A program made the translations under genes and the position numbers. A stretch of DNA of 43,639 bases from an uncultured Roseburia sp. (GTDB lineage: Bacteria; Bacillota; Clostridia; Lachnospirales; Lachnospiraceae). The stretch spans positions 1 through 43,639 of the forward strand of contig CANRYS010000024.1 in assembly GCA_947644305.1 (NCBI GenBank). The letters run 5' to 3'. Of the stretch, positions 31,570 through 38,612 are shown one piece after another; positions within the stretch are counted from its first letter, which is position 1, and every line of letters starts with the position of its first letter. The notes under the pieces are model-generated. The model ran no database searches. It had not been told where the DNA came from and saw nothing but the letters and a program-made list of their open reading frames with translations.

Positions 31570-32465
31570 TGAAGAAAAACCTTATAATCGGTGCGGCGAT
31601 GCTAGATATTGTGATGCAGATGGAACGGCTGCCAAGGACGGGAGAGGATGTTTATGCCAAATCCCAGGATATGACGGTTGGTGGGTGTGCCTATAATGTG
31701 GCAGACATACAAAAACATTTTCAGGTACCATATACCTTGTTTGCGCCGGTGGGTACCGGAATCTATGCCAACATTATCCGTGAGAAATTAGAGCAGACAG
31801 GGCATGAGAGTCCCATACATTCCAAGGTGCAGGATAATGGGTATTGTCTCTGCATGGTGGAGGCGGACGGCGAACGTACCTTTCTGACACTTCCGGGGAT
31901 CGAATGCAGATTTGAAAAGGAATGGTTTGCCGAGGTGGATCCAGAAGAATACGATTCCGTATACGTCTGTGGTTATGAAATCGAAGGTGAGGGTGGCGAA
32001 GCAATCATCGAATTTCTGGAGAAAAACGAGCATTTGATTGTTTACTATGCGCCGGGACCAAGAATCTGTCATATTAAAAAGGAAAGGCATGAGAGAATTT
32101 TAAAACTGCATCCAGTACTACATCTAAATGAAGGGGAAGCGCTACAATTTACCGGGGAAGAACATTATGAAGACGCAGCAGAACAGCTTTTTGAGAAATG
32201 TGGAAATACAGTAATTATTACACTTGGTGAGAAAGGCTGCTATCTGTATCAAAGCGGTGTGGGAGAATTGATACCGTCACAAAAGGCACAGGTTGTGGAC
32301 ACAATCGGAGCGGGGGACACTCATATCGGAGCATTCATCGCTTTGAGGAGCAAAGGAAAAGACTGCCGGGAAGCAGTCGCATTGGCAAATCAGGTCTCAG
32401 CTATGGTAGTGGGTGTGCAGGGACCGACACTGACGGCAGAAGAATTTACGAGAGGAGATTGGTAA
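31569..32465 (+). CDS. PfkB/ribokinase-family sugar or nucleoside kinase
   Basis: A 298-residue PfkB kinase. GGCAYNVADIQKHF (about 38) is the substrate-side Gly-rich signature, and DTIGAGDTHIGAFIALR (about 244-260) holds the catalytic Asp of GAGD and the anion hole. It phosphorylates ribose, a nucleoside or a similar sugar. The ATG at 31569 shares its A with the TAA of the preceding gene, with GAGGGAAGG upstream. An earlier frame opening at 31380 merely reads through the hydrolase gene. Between a ribosyl hydrolase and a PnuC-type transporter, a plausible job is trapping the released ribose moiety; this is inference. Confidence 0.88.
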   Translation: MKKNLIIGAAMLDIVMQMERLPRTGEDVYAKSQDMTVGGCAYNVADIQKHFQVPYTLFAPVGTGIYANIIREKLEQTGHESPIHSKVQDNGYCLCMVEADGERTFLTLPGIECRFEKEWFAEVDPEEYDSVYVCGYEIEGEGGEAIIEFLEKNEHLIVYYAPGPRICHIKKERHERILKLHPVLHLNEGEALQFTGEEHYEDAAEQLFEKCGNTVIITLGEKGCYLYQSGVGELIPSQKAQVVDTIGAGDTHIGAFIALRSKGKDCREAVALANQVSAMVVGVQGPTLTAEEFTRGDW

Positions 32466-32466
32466 T

Positions 32467-33150
32467 ATGAATAGGATAAAGACATTTTTTTCAGATTGGA
32501 CAATGTTTGAAAAAAGCTGGCTGGTACTGTCGGCTGTGACGATGGTAGTATTATCTCTGGTCTGGGGAGACAGCCTCCTGGCGCTGTTAAGTGGACTTGC
32601 AGGGATTATCAGCGTTGTGCTTTGTGCCAAAGGTAAGATTTTGAATTATGCCTTTGGACTGGTGCAGGCAGTCACTTACGCATACATCTGTTTTGAACAA
32701 CATATCTATGGGGAAGTGATGTATAATATTATTATGGTGCCAATTATTATCATTGGATTCTTCAGTTGGAAGAAGCACATGGCAGCGGACAATGCAGAAG
32801 TAAAAGCTAGAAACCTGACAGCGAAGGGCTGGGTGTTTCTGATTGTAGGTTCCATTGCCGCAGTGGCAGCATACTGTGGAATCCTAAATCTTCTGGGAGG
32901 AGAATTTGCCCTGGTGGATGCAACTTCTACGGTGCTGAGCATGATCGCCTCCATCCTGATGGTTGCCCGTTATTCAGAGCAGTGGGTTATGTGGGTGGTT
33001 GTAAATGTCGTATCTGTAGTGTTGTGGCTCCTTGTACTGATCAAAGGTGATATGAGCGCTGTGACTCTGCTTGTGATGTGGAGTGCGTATTTGCTTAATT
33101 CCACTTATGGATATGTTAACTGGAGGAAGTTGGCGAAAGAGAATGAATAA
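32467..33150 (+). CDS. pnuC: PnuC-family nicotinamide riboside (nucleoside/vitamin) transporter
   Basis: A 227-residue membrane protein with about seven hydrophobic helices. The family signature WVMWVVVNVVSVVLWL (about 175-190) and the earlier KILNYAFGLVQAVTYAYICF (about 58-77) are PnuC features. These facilitators pass unphosphorylated nicotinamide riboside or related vitamins that are trapped by an intracellular kinase; the PfkB gene just upstream could serve that role. GAGGAG lies about 9 bases before the ATG, and the gene starts one base after the PfkB stop. The operon ends at a strong GC-rich hairpin (33165-33208). The exact substrate cannot be read. Confidence 0.88.
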   Translation: MNRIKTFFSDWTMFEKSWLVLSAVTMVVLSLVWGDSLLALLSGLAGIISVVLCAKGKILNYAFGLVQAVTYAYICFEQHIYGEVMYNIIMVPIIIIGFFSWKKHMAADNAEVKARNLTAKGWVFLIVGSIAAVAAYCGILNLLGGEFALVDATSTVLSMIASILMVARYSEQWVMWVVVNVVSVVLWLLVLIKGDMSAVTLLVMWSAYLLNSTYGYVNWRKLAKENE

Positions 33151-33164
33151 AGTTTGAGTCAAAA

Positions 33165-33208
33165 AAACCCCAGCCCCGGCGGCGCCTTTGCCACCGGGGC
33201 TGGGGTTT
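33165..33208. terminator. GC-rich 15-bp terminator hairpin
   Basis: AAACCCCAGCCCCGG (33165-33179) pairs perfectly with CCGGGGCTGGGGTTT (33194-33208) around a 14-nt loop. On the plus strand only TTT then GCCGC follows, but on the minus strand seven T follow, the better terminator orientation. A second small GCCGC/GCGGC hairpin lies at 33209-33222. It separates the PnuC operon from the aminopeptidase gene. Confidence 0.7.
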
Positions 33209-33335
33209 GCCGCTTTTGCGGCTTATAAGGGGGAGGATAAGTATTTTACTTTATCATTTGTATAAGTACAGTATTGACCTCTCTTCTCTTTTTATACACA
33301 GAATCTTAAAAAATTTTTTAGATGATCGTCTTCTG

Positions 33336-33364
33336 TTTGTATTTTTTGCATAATGCGATATAAT
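33336..33364 (+). promoter_or_regulatory. Promoter of the M18-bile salt hydrolase-nfo operon
   Basis: TTTGTA at 33336-33341, a 17-base spacer ending CGA, and TATAAT at 33359-33364 (alternatively TTGTAT with 16 bases). The start codon at 33398 is 34 bases on. Confidence 0.55.
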
Positions 33365-33397
33365 ATGAGTATCCTTTAAAGAGAGGAACGATGATGA

Positions 33398-34735
33398 ATG
33401 AATACAAATATGCAAAACAGAGAATGTGTCGAAACAGCGGACCGGCTCTTAAACCGGATCTCTGTCAGTACATGTAGTTTTACCGCCGCTGACGGCGCCG
33501 TGAAGACACTGGAAGAGAGTGGGTTTGAAGAGCTTTTTCTTCACAACGCCGAATGGCAGTTGAGCCCTGGAGGCAGATATTTTGTCAATGTGAATGCATC
33601 TACGGTATACGCTTTTGCTGTGGGGAGTCAGTTTGAGCCCAGGCAGGCAGCAGAACCGGAGCAGATGTTTCGATTGGCGGCAGCCCATACCGATCACCCA
33701 TGTCTCTATGTAAAGAGCAGACCGGAGATCAGATCACACGGTTATGGAAAATTAAATGTAGAAATATATGGGGGGCCGATTCTTAATACCTGGCTTGACC
33801 GCCCCCTCTCCGCAGCGGGAAAGGTGGTTATCAAATCGGAACAGTCTTTTCAGCCGGAAATACGAATTTTCGATATGAAAAAACCTTTGTTTACGATTCC
33901 GAATCTGGCGGTACATTTGAATCGGGATGTCAATAAAGGAACCGAGCTGAACCGTCAGACCGATATGGCTCCACTGGCAGGACTGCTGGGTGAGGATGTT
34001 GAGGAAGGATTTTTCACGATGTTGCTGGCGCGAAGGCTTGGAGTATCCGTCTCTGAGATCTTGGATTACGAAGTATATCTGTACAACTGTGATGCCGGAG
34101 ATGTCCTTGGGCTTCAGGAAGAATTGATCTCAGCTCCGCGGCTGGATAATATCACGTCTGTGGAAGCGTGCCTTCAGGGGATCTGTCAGAGCAGAAGAAA
34201 AAAGGGAATGAACGGAATTGTTTTATTTGATAATGAAGAGATTGGAAGTCGGACAAAGCAGGGAGCTGACTCCGTACTCTTATCCATGGTCCTTGAGAAA
34301 TTATATGTGTCCCTCGGTGTGGCGCAGGCGGCGGCAGAGACGGCGCTAATAAACGGATTTGGTCTCTCTTTGGATGTGGCCCATGGCTTTCATCCAAATA
34401 AACCGGAAAAATCAGACCCTACCAATGAGAATCCCCTGGGAGGGGGCGTGGTGATCAAGCGTTCTGGCGCTCAGAATTACGTGACAGATAGCGGCGCCAT
34501 CGGGACCGTGATGATGCTGATGGAGAATGCGGATATTTCCTATCAGAAATACGCGGGACGTTCCGATGTATCCCAGGGGGGCACGCTGGGAGCCATTGCC
34601 TCCCGATATCTTCCGATGAAAATGGTGGATATGGGAGTGCCGGTGCTCGCTATGCATTCCGCCCGTGAACTGATGGCGGTCAGGGATCAGGTGGAACTAG
34701 AAAAGTTTGTAAAAGAATATTTTAATGCCGAATAG
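33398..34735 (+). CDS. M18 family aminopeptidase
   Basis: A 445-residue zinc aminopeptidase of the aspartyl/M18 type (ApeB-like). AAAHTDHPCLYVKSRPE (about 87) carries the first metal His/Asp, GYGKLNVEIYGGPILNTWLD follows, LFDNEEIGSRTKQGADS (about 277) holds the catalytic and metal acids, and PVLAMHSARE (about 420) the last His. It trims N-terminal residues from cytosolic peptides. I keep the ATG at 33398, with GAGAGG about 9 bases upstream; two nearby ATGs (33391, 33394) are in other frames. It is followed 21 bases later by the bile salt hydrolase gene. Confidence 0.92.
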   Translation: MNTNMQNRECVETADRLLNRISVSTCSFTAADGAVKTLEESGFEELFLHNAEWQLSPGGRYFVNVNASTVYAFAVGSQFEPRQAAEPEQMFRLAAAHTDHPCLYVKSRPEIRSHGYGKLNVEIYGGPILNTWLDRPLSAAGKVVIKSEQSFQPEIRIFDMKKPLFTIPNLAVHLNRDVNKGTELNRQTDMAPLAGLLGEDVEEGFFTMLLARRLGVSVSEILDYEVYLYNCDAGDVLGLQEELISAPRLDNITSVEACLQGICQSRRKKGMNGIVLFDNEEIGSRTKQGADSVLLSMVLEKLYVSLGVAQAAAETALINGFGLSLDVAHGFHPNKPEKSDPTNENPLGGGVVIKRSGAQNYVTDSGAIGTVMMLMENADISYQKYAGRSDVSQGGTLGAIASRYLPMKMVDMGVPVLAMHSARELMAVRDQVELEKFVKEYFNAE

Positions 34736-34756
34736 AATTGGCGGATGGAGGTAGAG

Positions 34757-35731
34757 ATGTGTACTGCTGTAACCTATAAAACGAAAGATCATTATTTTGG
34801 AAGAAATATGGACTACGAATTATCTTATGGGGAAACGGTTATGGTGACGCCGAGAAATGTTCCCCTGCCCTTTCGGAATGTGCCGGATATGAAGACCCAC
34901 TATGCGATGATCGGAATGGGAAACTTTACCGACGGTTATCCATTATATTATGATGCCACCAATGAGAAAGGGCTGAGTGTAGCTGGACTTTTATTCGCGG
35001 GAAATGCAACTTATATGCCGGAAGTGCCGGAAAAAGATAATATCGCGCCCTATGAATTCGTGGCATGGATTCTGGGACAGTGCGCTGACATTGCGGAAGT
35101 AAAGGAGAAGCTGAAGACAATCAATATAGCCGAAATCCGGTTTAACGACAGTCTCCCTCTGTCGCCGATGCACTGGATGTTTTCGGACAGAGAGAGCACC
35201 ATCGTGGTAGAACCATTGAAGGAGGGCTTAAAGGTGTATGACAATCCGGTGGGGGTTCTGACCAACGATCCTGTCTTTGATTTTCAGCTATTCAACCTGA
35301 ATCAATATATGGGATTGTCCTGTGAGGGGCCAAAGGATACCTTTTCTCAGCGGTTGAAACTGGACTGTTACAGCCGGGGAATGGGAACTTTTGGACTTCC
35401 TGGAGACCTTACTTCTATCTCTCGATTTGTCAGGGCGGCGTTTACTAGCTGCAATGCCGTCTCTGGAGATACCGAGTCAGAGAGCATCAGTCAGTTTTTT
35501 CACATCCTGAATTCTGTGGCGATTCAGCGGGGATGCGTGCGGATGGGGGATGGAGCGGATGAGATCACGATCTATAGTTCCTGCTGCAATGTAGACAAAG
35601 GAATATATTATTATACAACTTACGAGAACAATCAGATCTCTGCCGTCAATATGTACCGGGAAAACCTGCGAGGTAATCGTGTGCTCCTTTATCCGGTGAT
35701 CAAGGGACAGCAGGTAAGATGGCAGAATTAG
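34757..35731 (+). CDS. cbh: Choloylglycine hydrolase (bile salt hydrolase)
   Basis: A 324-residue N-terminal-nucleophile hydrolase. Starting at the ATG at 34757 puts Cys at position 2, the autocatalytic nucleophile exposed when Met is removed; GGAGG at 34747-34751 supports this start. HYFGRNMDYELSYGETVMVT gives R16 and D19 of the active site. LYYDATNEKGLSVAGLLFAG, the TNDPVFDFQLFNL Asn and SRFVRAAF match BSH families closely. It cleaves the glycine or taurine amide of conjugated bile acids. Such intestinal function fits a gut Lachnospiraceae host. Penicillin V acylase is the related alternative, but the motif set favours BSH. Confidence 0.9.
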   Translation: MCTAVTYKTKDHYFGRNMDYELSYGETVMVTPRNVPLPFRNVPDMKTHYAMIGMGNFTDGYPLYYDATNEKGLSVAGLLFAGNATYMPEVPEKDNIAPYEFVAWILGQCADIAEVKEKLKTINIAEIRFNDSLPLSPMHWMFSDRESTIVVEPLKEGLKVYDNPVGVLTNDPVFDFQLFNLNQYMGLSCEGPKDTFSQRLKLDCYSRGMGTFGLPGDLTSISRFVRAAFTSCNAVSGDTESESISQFFHILNSVAIQRGCVRMGDGADEITIYSSCCNVDKGIYYYTTYENNQISAVNMYRENLRGNRVLLYPVIKGQQVRWQN

Positions 35732-35755
35732 ACAATCAAAGAATGGAGGATAACG

Positions 35756-36634
35756 ATGTTTTTACTTGGATCCCATGTAGGGATGAGCGGAAAAGAAATG
35801 ATGCTCGGTTCTGTGAAAGAAGCGCTTTCATACGGTGCGAATACCTTTATGGTCTATACCGGAGCACCACAGAATACGAGACGTAAGAAACTAGAAGAAC
35901 TAAGGATTGAAGAGGCGAGACAGTGCATGGCAGAAAACGGCATACAGAATTTTATCGTACATGCGCCCTATATCATTAACCTTGCCAATACAGTAAAACC
36001 GGAGACCTTTGAGATCGCCGTGGAATTTCTCGGCATCGAGTTAGAGCGAACGGCGGCGATGGGAGCTAAAGTTTTGGTGCTTCATCCTGGGGCACATGTG
36101 GGAGCTGGTGTGGAGGCTGGCATCGCCCGCATCATCGAGGGGTTGGACAAGGTAATGTCGGCGGATATGCCAGTCATGATTGCACTGGAGACGATGGCGG
36201 GAAAGGGAAGTGAGATCGGCAAAACTTTTGAGGAATTAAAAGCGATCTATGACGGTGTCCGTTATCACGAACATCTGCGGGTCTGCCTGGATACCTGTCA
36301 TATTCACGACGCGGGCTATGATATCGTAAACGATTATGAGGGAGTGTTGGCACACTTTGATGAAGTGCTTGGATTGGATCAGATCGCTGCGATCCACATC
36401 AACGACAGCAAAAACCCTCTCGGCGCCCAAAAGGATCGTCATGAAAATGTGGGAAAGGGACATATAGGATTTGAGACTCTGCTACGGTTTGTCTCGGATG
36501 AGCGGTTTCGGAATGTCCCCAAGATTTTAGAGACACCCTGGATCAAAGAGAACCCAGATGATAAAAAATCATCAGCGCCTTATAAAGAAGAGATTGAGCG
36601 CTTTCAAAAAGCTAGCTCGGCGGTACCAATTTGA
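35756..36634 (+). CDS. nfo: Endonuclease IV (AP endonuclease)
   Basis: A 292-residue TIM-barrel, three-zinc repair enzyme that cuts 5' of abasic sites. Motifs are [66 protein letters not shown] and [17 protein letters not shown] lies 8 bases before the ATG. The last six codons and the TGA stop (36614-36634) are supplied by a palindromic repeat element, so the native C-terminus has been altered. It follows the bile salt hydrolase gene by 24 bases and ends at the terminator at 36671-36722. Confidence 0.95.
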   Translation: MFLLGSHVGMSGKEMMLGSVKEALSYGANTFMVYTGAPQNTRRKKLEELRIEEARQCMAENGIQNFIVHAPYIINLANTVKPETFEIAVEFLGIELERTAAMGAKVLVLHPGAHVGAGVEAGIARIIEGLDKVMSADMPVMIALETMAGKGSEIGKTFEELKAIYDGVRYHEHLRVCLDTCHIHDAGYDIVNDYEGVLAHFDEVLGLDQIAAIHINDSKNPLGAQKDRHENVGKGHIGFETLLRFVSDERFRNVPKILETPWIKENPDDKKSSAPYKEEIERFQKASSAVPI

Positions 36635-36667
36635 ACCCTGTTTCGTCCTGCGCTAGCGCCAAAATAG
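36614..36667. repeat. Palindromic repeat element, left-end fragment in nfo 3' end
   Basis: Positions 36614-36667 match the first 54 bases of the repeat at 29351 with few changes (AGCTCGGCGGTACCAATTTG, then AACCCTGTTTCGTCCTGCGC). The right half is missing; a terminator begins 4 bases later. The element is read in frame by nfo until its internal TGA at 36632-36634. Confidence 0.85.
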
Positions 36668-36670
36668 TAA

Positions 36671-36722
36671 AAAAGCCCTTTCAGGCAGGTGTTCATTTCA
36701 CCTTATACCGGAAAGGGCTTTT
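36671..36722. terminator. Bidirectional terminator between nfo and the xylanase
   Basis: AAAAGCCCTTTC (36671-36682) pairs perfectly with GAAAGGGCTTTT (36711-36722). The loop contains a further AGGTG/CACCT stem. A and T runs on both sides allow it to stop the convergent nfo and xylanase transcripts. Confidence 0.85.
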
Positions 36723-36738
36723 GTTAGATCATTTTGGA

Positions 36739-38349
36739 TCAGTAGTATTCTTTTAATACATCAATGACATTGAAAAATGCCTCTTTTGCTTCAAAATCTG
36801 CTTTGAAGAGTCCAGAATGTGTTCCATAAATATTGTAATCATAGTGACGTTCATTTTCTGGTTTTTCAAATTCAGCTTCCAGGTCTGGACGATCTAACAG
36901 TCCCCAGATACTTACGTTGGTGAGCATGCCAGGATTTTCAACTGCGAAGTCACAGTAAGCAGTGAAAATATCTTTGTATTTCTGTGCATGAGCAGTGATA
37001 TCCTTTTCTGTAACTTCTTTTTTGTTTGCAGATTCTTTCTGATTCAAGCGTACAGTCAGCTCATTGATCCCCACTGGGACGCCACATTTGGCAAACTGGG
37101 TCATGGCATTCTTTACATCGGAAGCATTTGGCCAGTAAGTAAGGACGTATCCTTCCATTCCCATGCAGTCGAGAAGAGGATTCTCAGGATCTTCATTTAA
37201 GTACTTGATAAGTTTTACAATATAACCAGTTTTAGGGTTTACGAAGCAGTTAAAATCATTGTAAAACAGTTTGATATCCGCTCCCGTAGCCTTTACGGCG
37301 TCTTTTGCATACTGGAATGCGTATTTGATATAATCTCCACCGATAATCTTGTAGAAGTTACCAGAGGTATAGAGGCGAAGACCAGTGGTCGGATCTTCCT
37401 TAGATGCCTGTTGATCAATGGCCTCGTTGATAACATCCCATGCGATCACGGTTCCCGGATATTTGGTCTCAAAGTGGGTGATAACCTGCATGGAGTAACT
37501 CTGCATACGTTTTAACAGAGTCTCTTTATCTACCAGCCCCTTATCTTCATCATAATCAATATGGAAGAAAGAATTTGCCATACTATTCTCCCAGATCAGA
37601 ACATGACCCCGGATTTTAAGACCGTGTGAGATCGCCCATTCCACCATCTCATCCGCTTTCTCGAATCGGCATACGGGGGTACCGTCTCCTGCCTTGGAAG
37701 CCTCCGTATCCAATAGAGAATATCCCTTCATCTCATTTTCAAAGGATACGATGTCAAACTGCTGTTCTGCCAGATGGGAGAAGTTTACATCCTTTGTTTT
37801 GTCATAGTTTACCACAGTTCCTACATTAAAATCTGCGTAATCTTTCAGAGCATCCGCTGGAAGTGTGATCGTAGGTGTGGGCGCCGGGGTAGGAGTTGGT
37901 CCTTCAGGCTCTTTGGAGGGCGCCGGTCCCGTAGGTCCAGGAGTGGCTGTCGGTGCATTGGTCGGAATCGGTGTGACAGCCGGCGGTGTCGGTTTTTTAG
38001 CAGCTTTCACTGTGATCGTACATACCGCTTTAACCTTTTTATTGCTTTTAGATGTCGCGGTGATCTTGGCAGTACCAGCTTTTTTAGCGGTTACAACGCC
38101 GGTTTTGCTTACGGCGGCAATGGTCTTTTTGCTGGATTTCCAGGTTACCTTCTTGTTTGCTTTTGCTGGTTTAACCTTTTTTACCTTCAGTTTAAATTTA
38201 CTTCCGGCAGTTAACGTTTTTTTCTTGGCGCTTAAGGTGATCTTCTTCGTCTTTGGCGCAGCGTCAGCATTTGGTGCGATGGTAAACACTGAGGCCAGCA
38301 GGGCAAGAGATAAAACGACTGCCGAAGCCCTATGTAGTTTCTTTTTCAT
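36739..38349 (-). CDS. Secreted GH10 endo-1,4-beta-xylanase with Big2 domain
   Basis: A 536-residue exported enzyme. The signal peptide is KKKLHRASAVVLSLALLASV ending near ADA-APK. One Lys-rich Big2 Ig-like domain follows (about 30-118), then a Pro/Thr-rich linker (about 120-170). The GH10 barrel carries acid/base Glu in IAWDVINEAIDQ (about 307) and nucleophile Glu in VGINELTVRL (about 429). It cleaves internal xylan bonds outside the cell. The ATG at 38349 begins a clean signal peptide but has no ribosome site. An in-frame ATG at 38433 would place 28 odd residues first and lies inside the folded leader. The promoter is at 38488-38516. Translation is probably controlled by the leader RNA. Confidence 0.9.
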   Translation of the reverse strand: MKKKLHRASAVVLSLALLASVFTIAPNADAAPKTKKITLSAKKKTLTAGSKFKLKVKKVKPAKANKKVTWKSSKKTIAAVSKTGVVTAKKAGTAKITATSKSNKKVKAVCTITVKAAKKPTPPAVTPIPTNAPTATPGPTGPAPSKEPEGPTPTPAPTPTITLPADALKDYADFNVGTVVNYDKTKDVNFSHLAEQQFDIVSFENEMKGYSLLDTEASKAGDGTPVCRFEKADEMVEWAISHGLKIRGHVLIWENSMANSFFHIDYDEDKGLVDKETLLKRMQSYSMQVITHFETKYPGTVIAWDVINEAIDQQASKEDPTTGLRLYTSGNFYKIIGGDYIKYAFQYAKDAVKATGADIKLFYNDFNCFVNPKTGYIVKLIKYLNEDPENPLLDCMGMEGYVLTYWPNASDVKNAMTQFAKCGVPVGINELTVRLNQKESANKKEVTEKDITAHAQKYKDIFTAYCDFAVENPGMLTNVSIWGLLDRPDLEAEFEKPENERHYDYNIYGTHSGLFKADFEAKEAFFNVIDVLKEYY

Positions 38350-38360
38350 GGCTACGTCGC

Positions 38361-38459
38361 ATGATCGGGATAAAATAAGTTCTACCGAACTTATTAGCGA
38401 GTTTTTGCAAAACTCGGGACATGCGGAAAGCATGCACAGAAATTAATATCCTGATTCAT
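38361..38459 (-). promoter_or_regulatory. Four-helix structured leader RNA before the xylanase
   Basis: Within the 5' UTR, ATGAATCAGGATA (38459-38447) pairs with TATCCCGATCAT (38372-38361) as the closing helix. Three hairpins lie inside: CATGC/GCATG (38434-38420), CGAGTTTT/AAAACTCG with a 3-nt loop (38416-38398), and AATAAGTTC/GAACTTATT with a GGTA loop (38395-38374). The closing helix ends 11 bases before the xylanase ATG. I do not recognise a known riboswitch in it. Confidence 0.6.
38394..38459 (-). CDS. Possible 21-residue leader ORF upstream of the xylanase
   Basis: An ATG at 38459 with AAAGGAGG ending 4-5 bases upstream, the best ribosome site in this leader, opens a 21-residue frame (MNQDINFCACFPHVPSFAKT, then R) ending TAA at 38394. 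It overlaps the folded leader, and its stop falls inside the last hairpin. Ribosomes translating it would open the closing helix. The frame may be a true control peptide, or the site may serve another purpose. No known leader peptide resembles it. Confidence 0.35.
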   Translation of the reverse strand: MNQDINFCACFPHVPSFAKTR

Positions 38460-38487
38460 GCTGCCTCCTTTCTATATTTATATATGC

Positions 38488-38516
38488 ATTGTATCAAAAA
38501 TACATAAAAAGTACAA
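38488..38516 (-). promoter_or_regulatory. Promoter of the xylanase gene
   Basis: On the minus strand, TTGTAC (38516-38511), a 17-base spacer ending TGA, and TACAAT (38493-38488). Transcription would start near 38481, giving a leader of about 130 nt. Confidence 0.65.
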
Positions 38517-38546
38517 TCACATTTTAGTTATTTTATCCGGGATATG

Positions 38547-38575
38547 TTGACAATTCTTTCATTTCCCACTAAAAT
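38547..38575 (+). promoter_or_regulatory. Promoter of metG
   Basis: TTGACA at 38547-38552, a 17-base spacer and TAAAAT at 38570-38575. It lies downstream of the frame-opening ATG at 38544, which therefore cannot be the metG start. Confidence 0.7.
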
Positions 38576-38612
38576 AAGGGGTAATCGAAAAAGAACGGAG
38601 GAAATGAAAAAC

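Noticed and set aside
37865-38446. 193-codon plus-strand frame rich in Gly/Val/Ala opposite the xylanase
   Set aside because: Its composition mirrors the Pro/Thr linker and Lys-rich Big2 domain of the real gene; no ribosome site.
38350-38481. c-di-GMP riboswitch upstream of the xylanase
   Set aside because: The conserved GGGCAAACC and GCAAAGCC segments of that class are absent, although the hairpin layout first suggested it.
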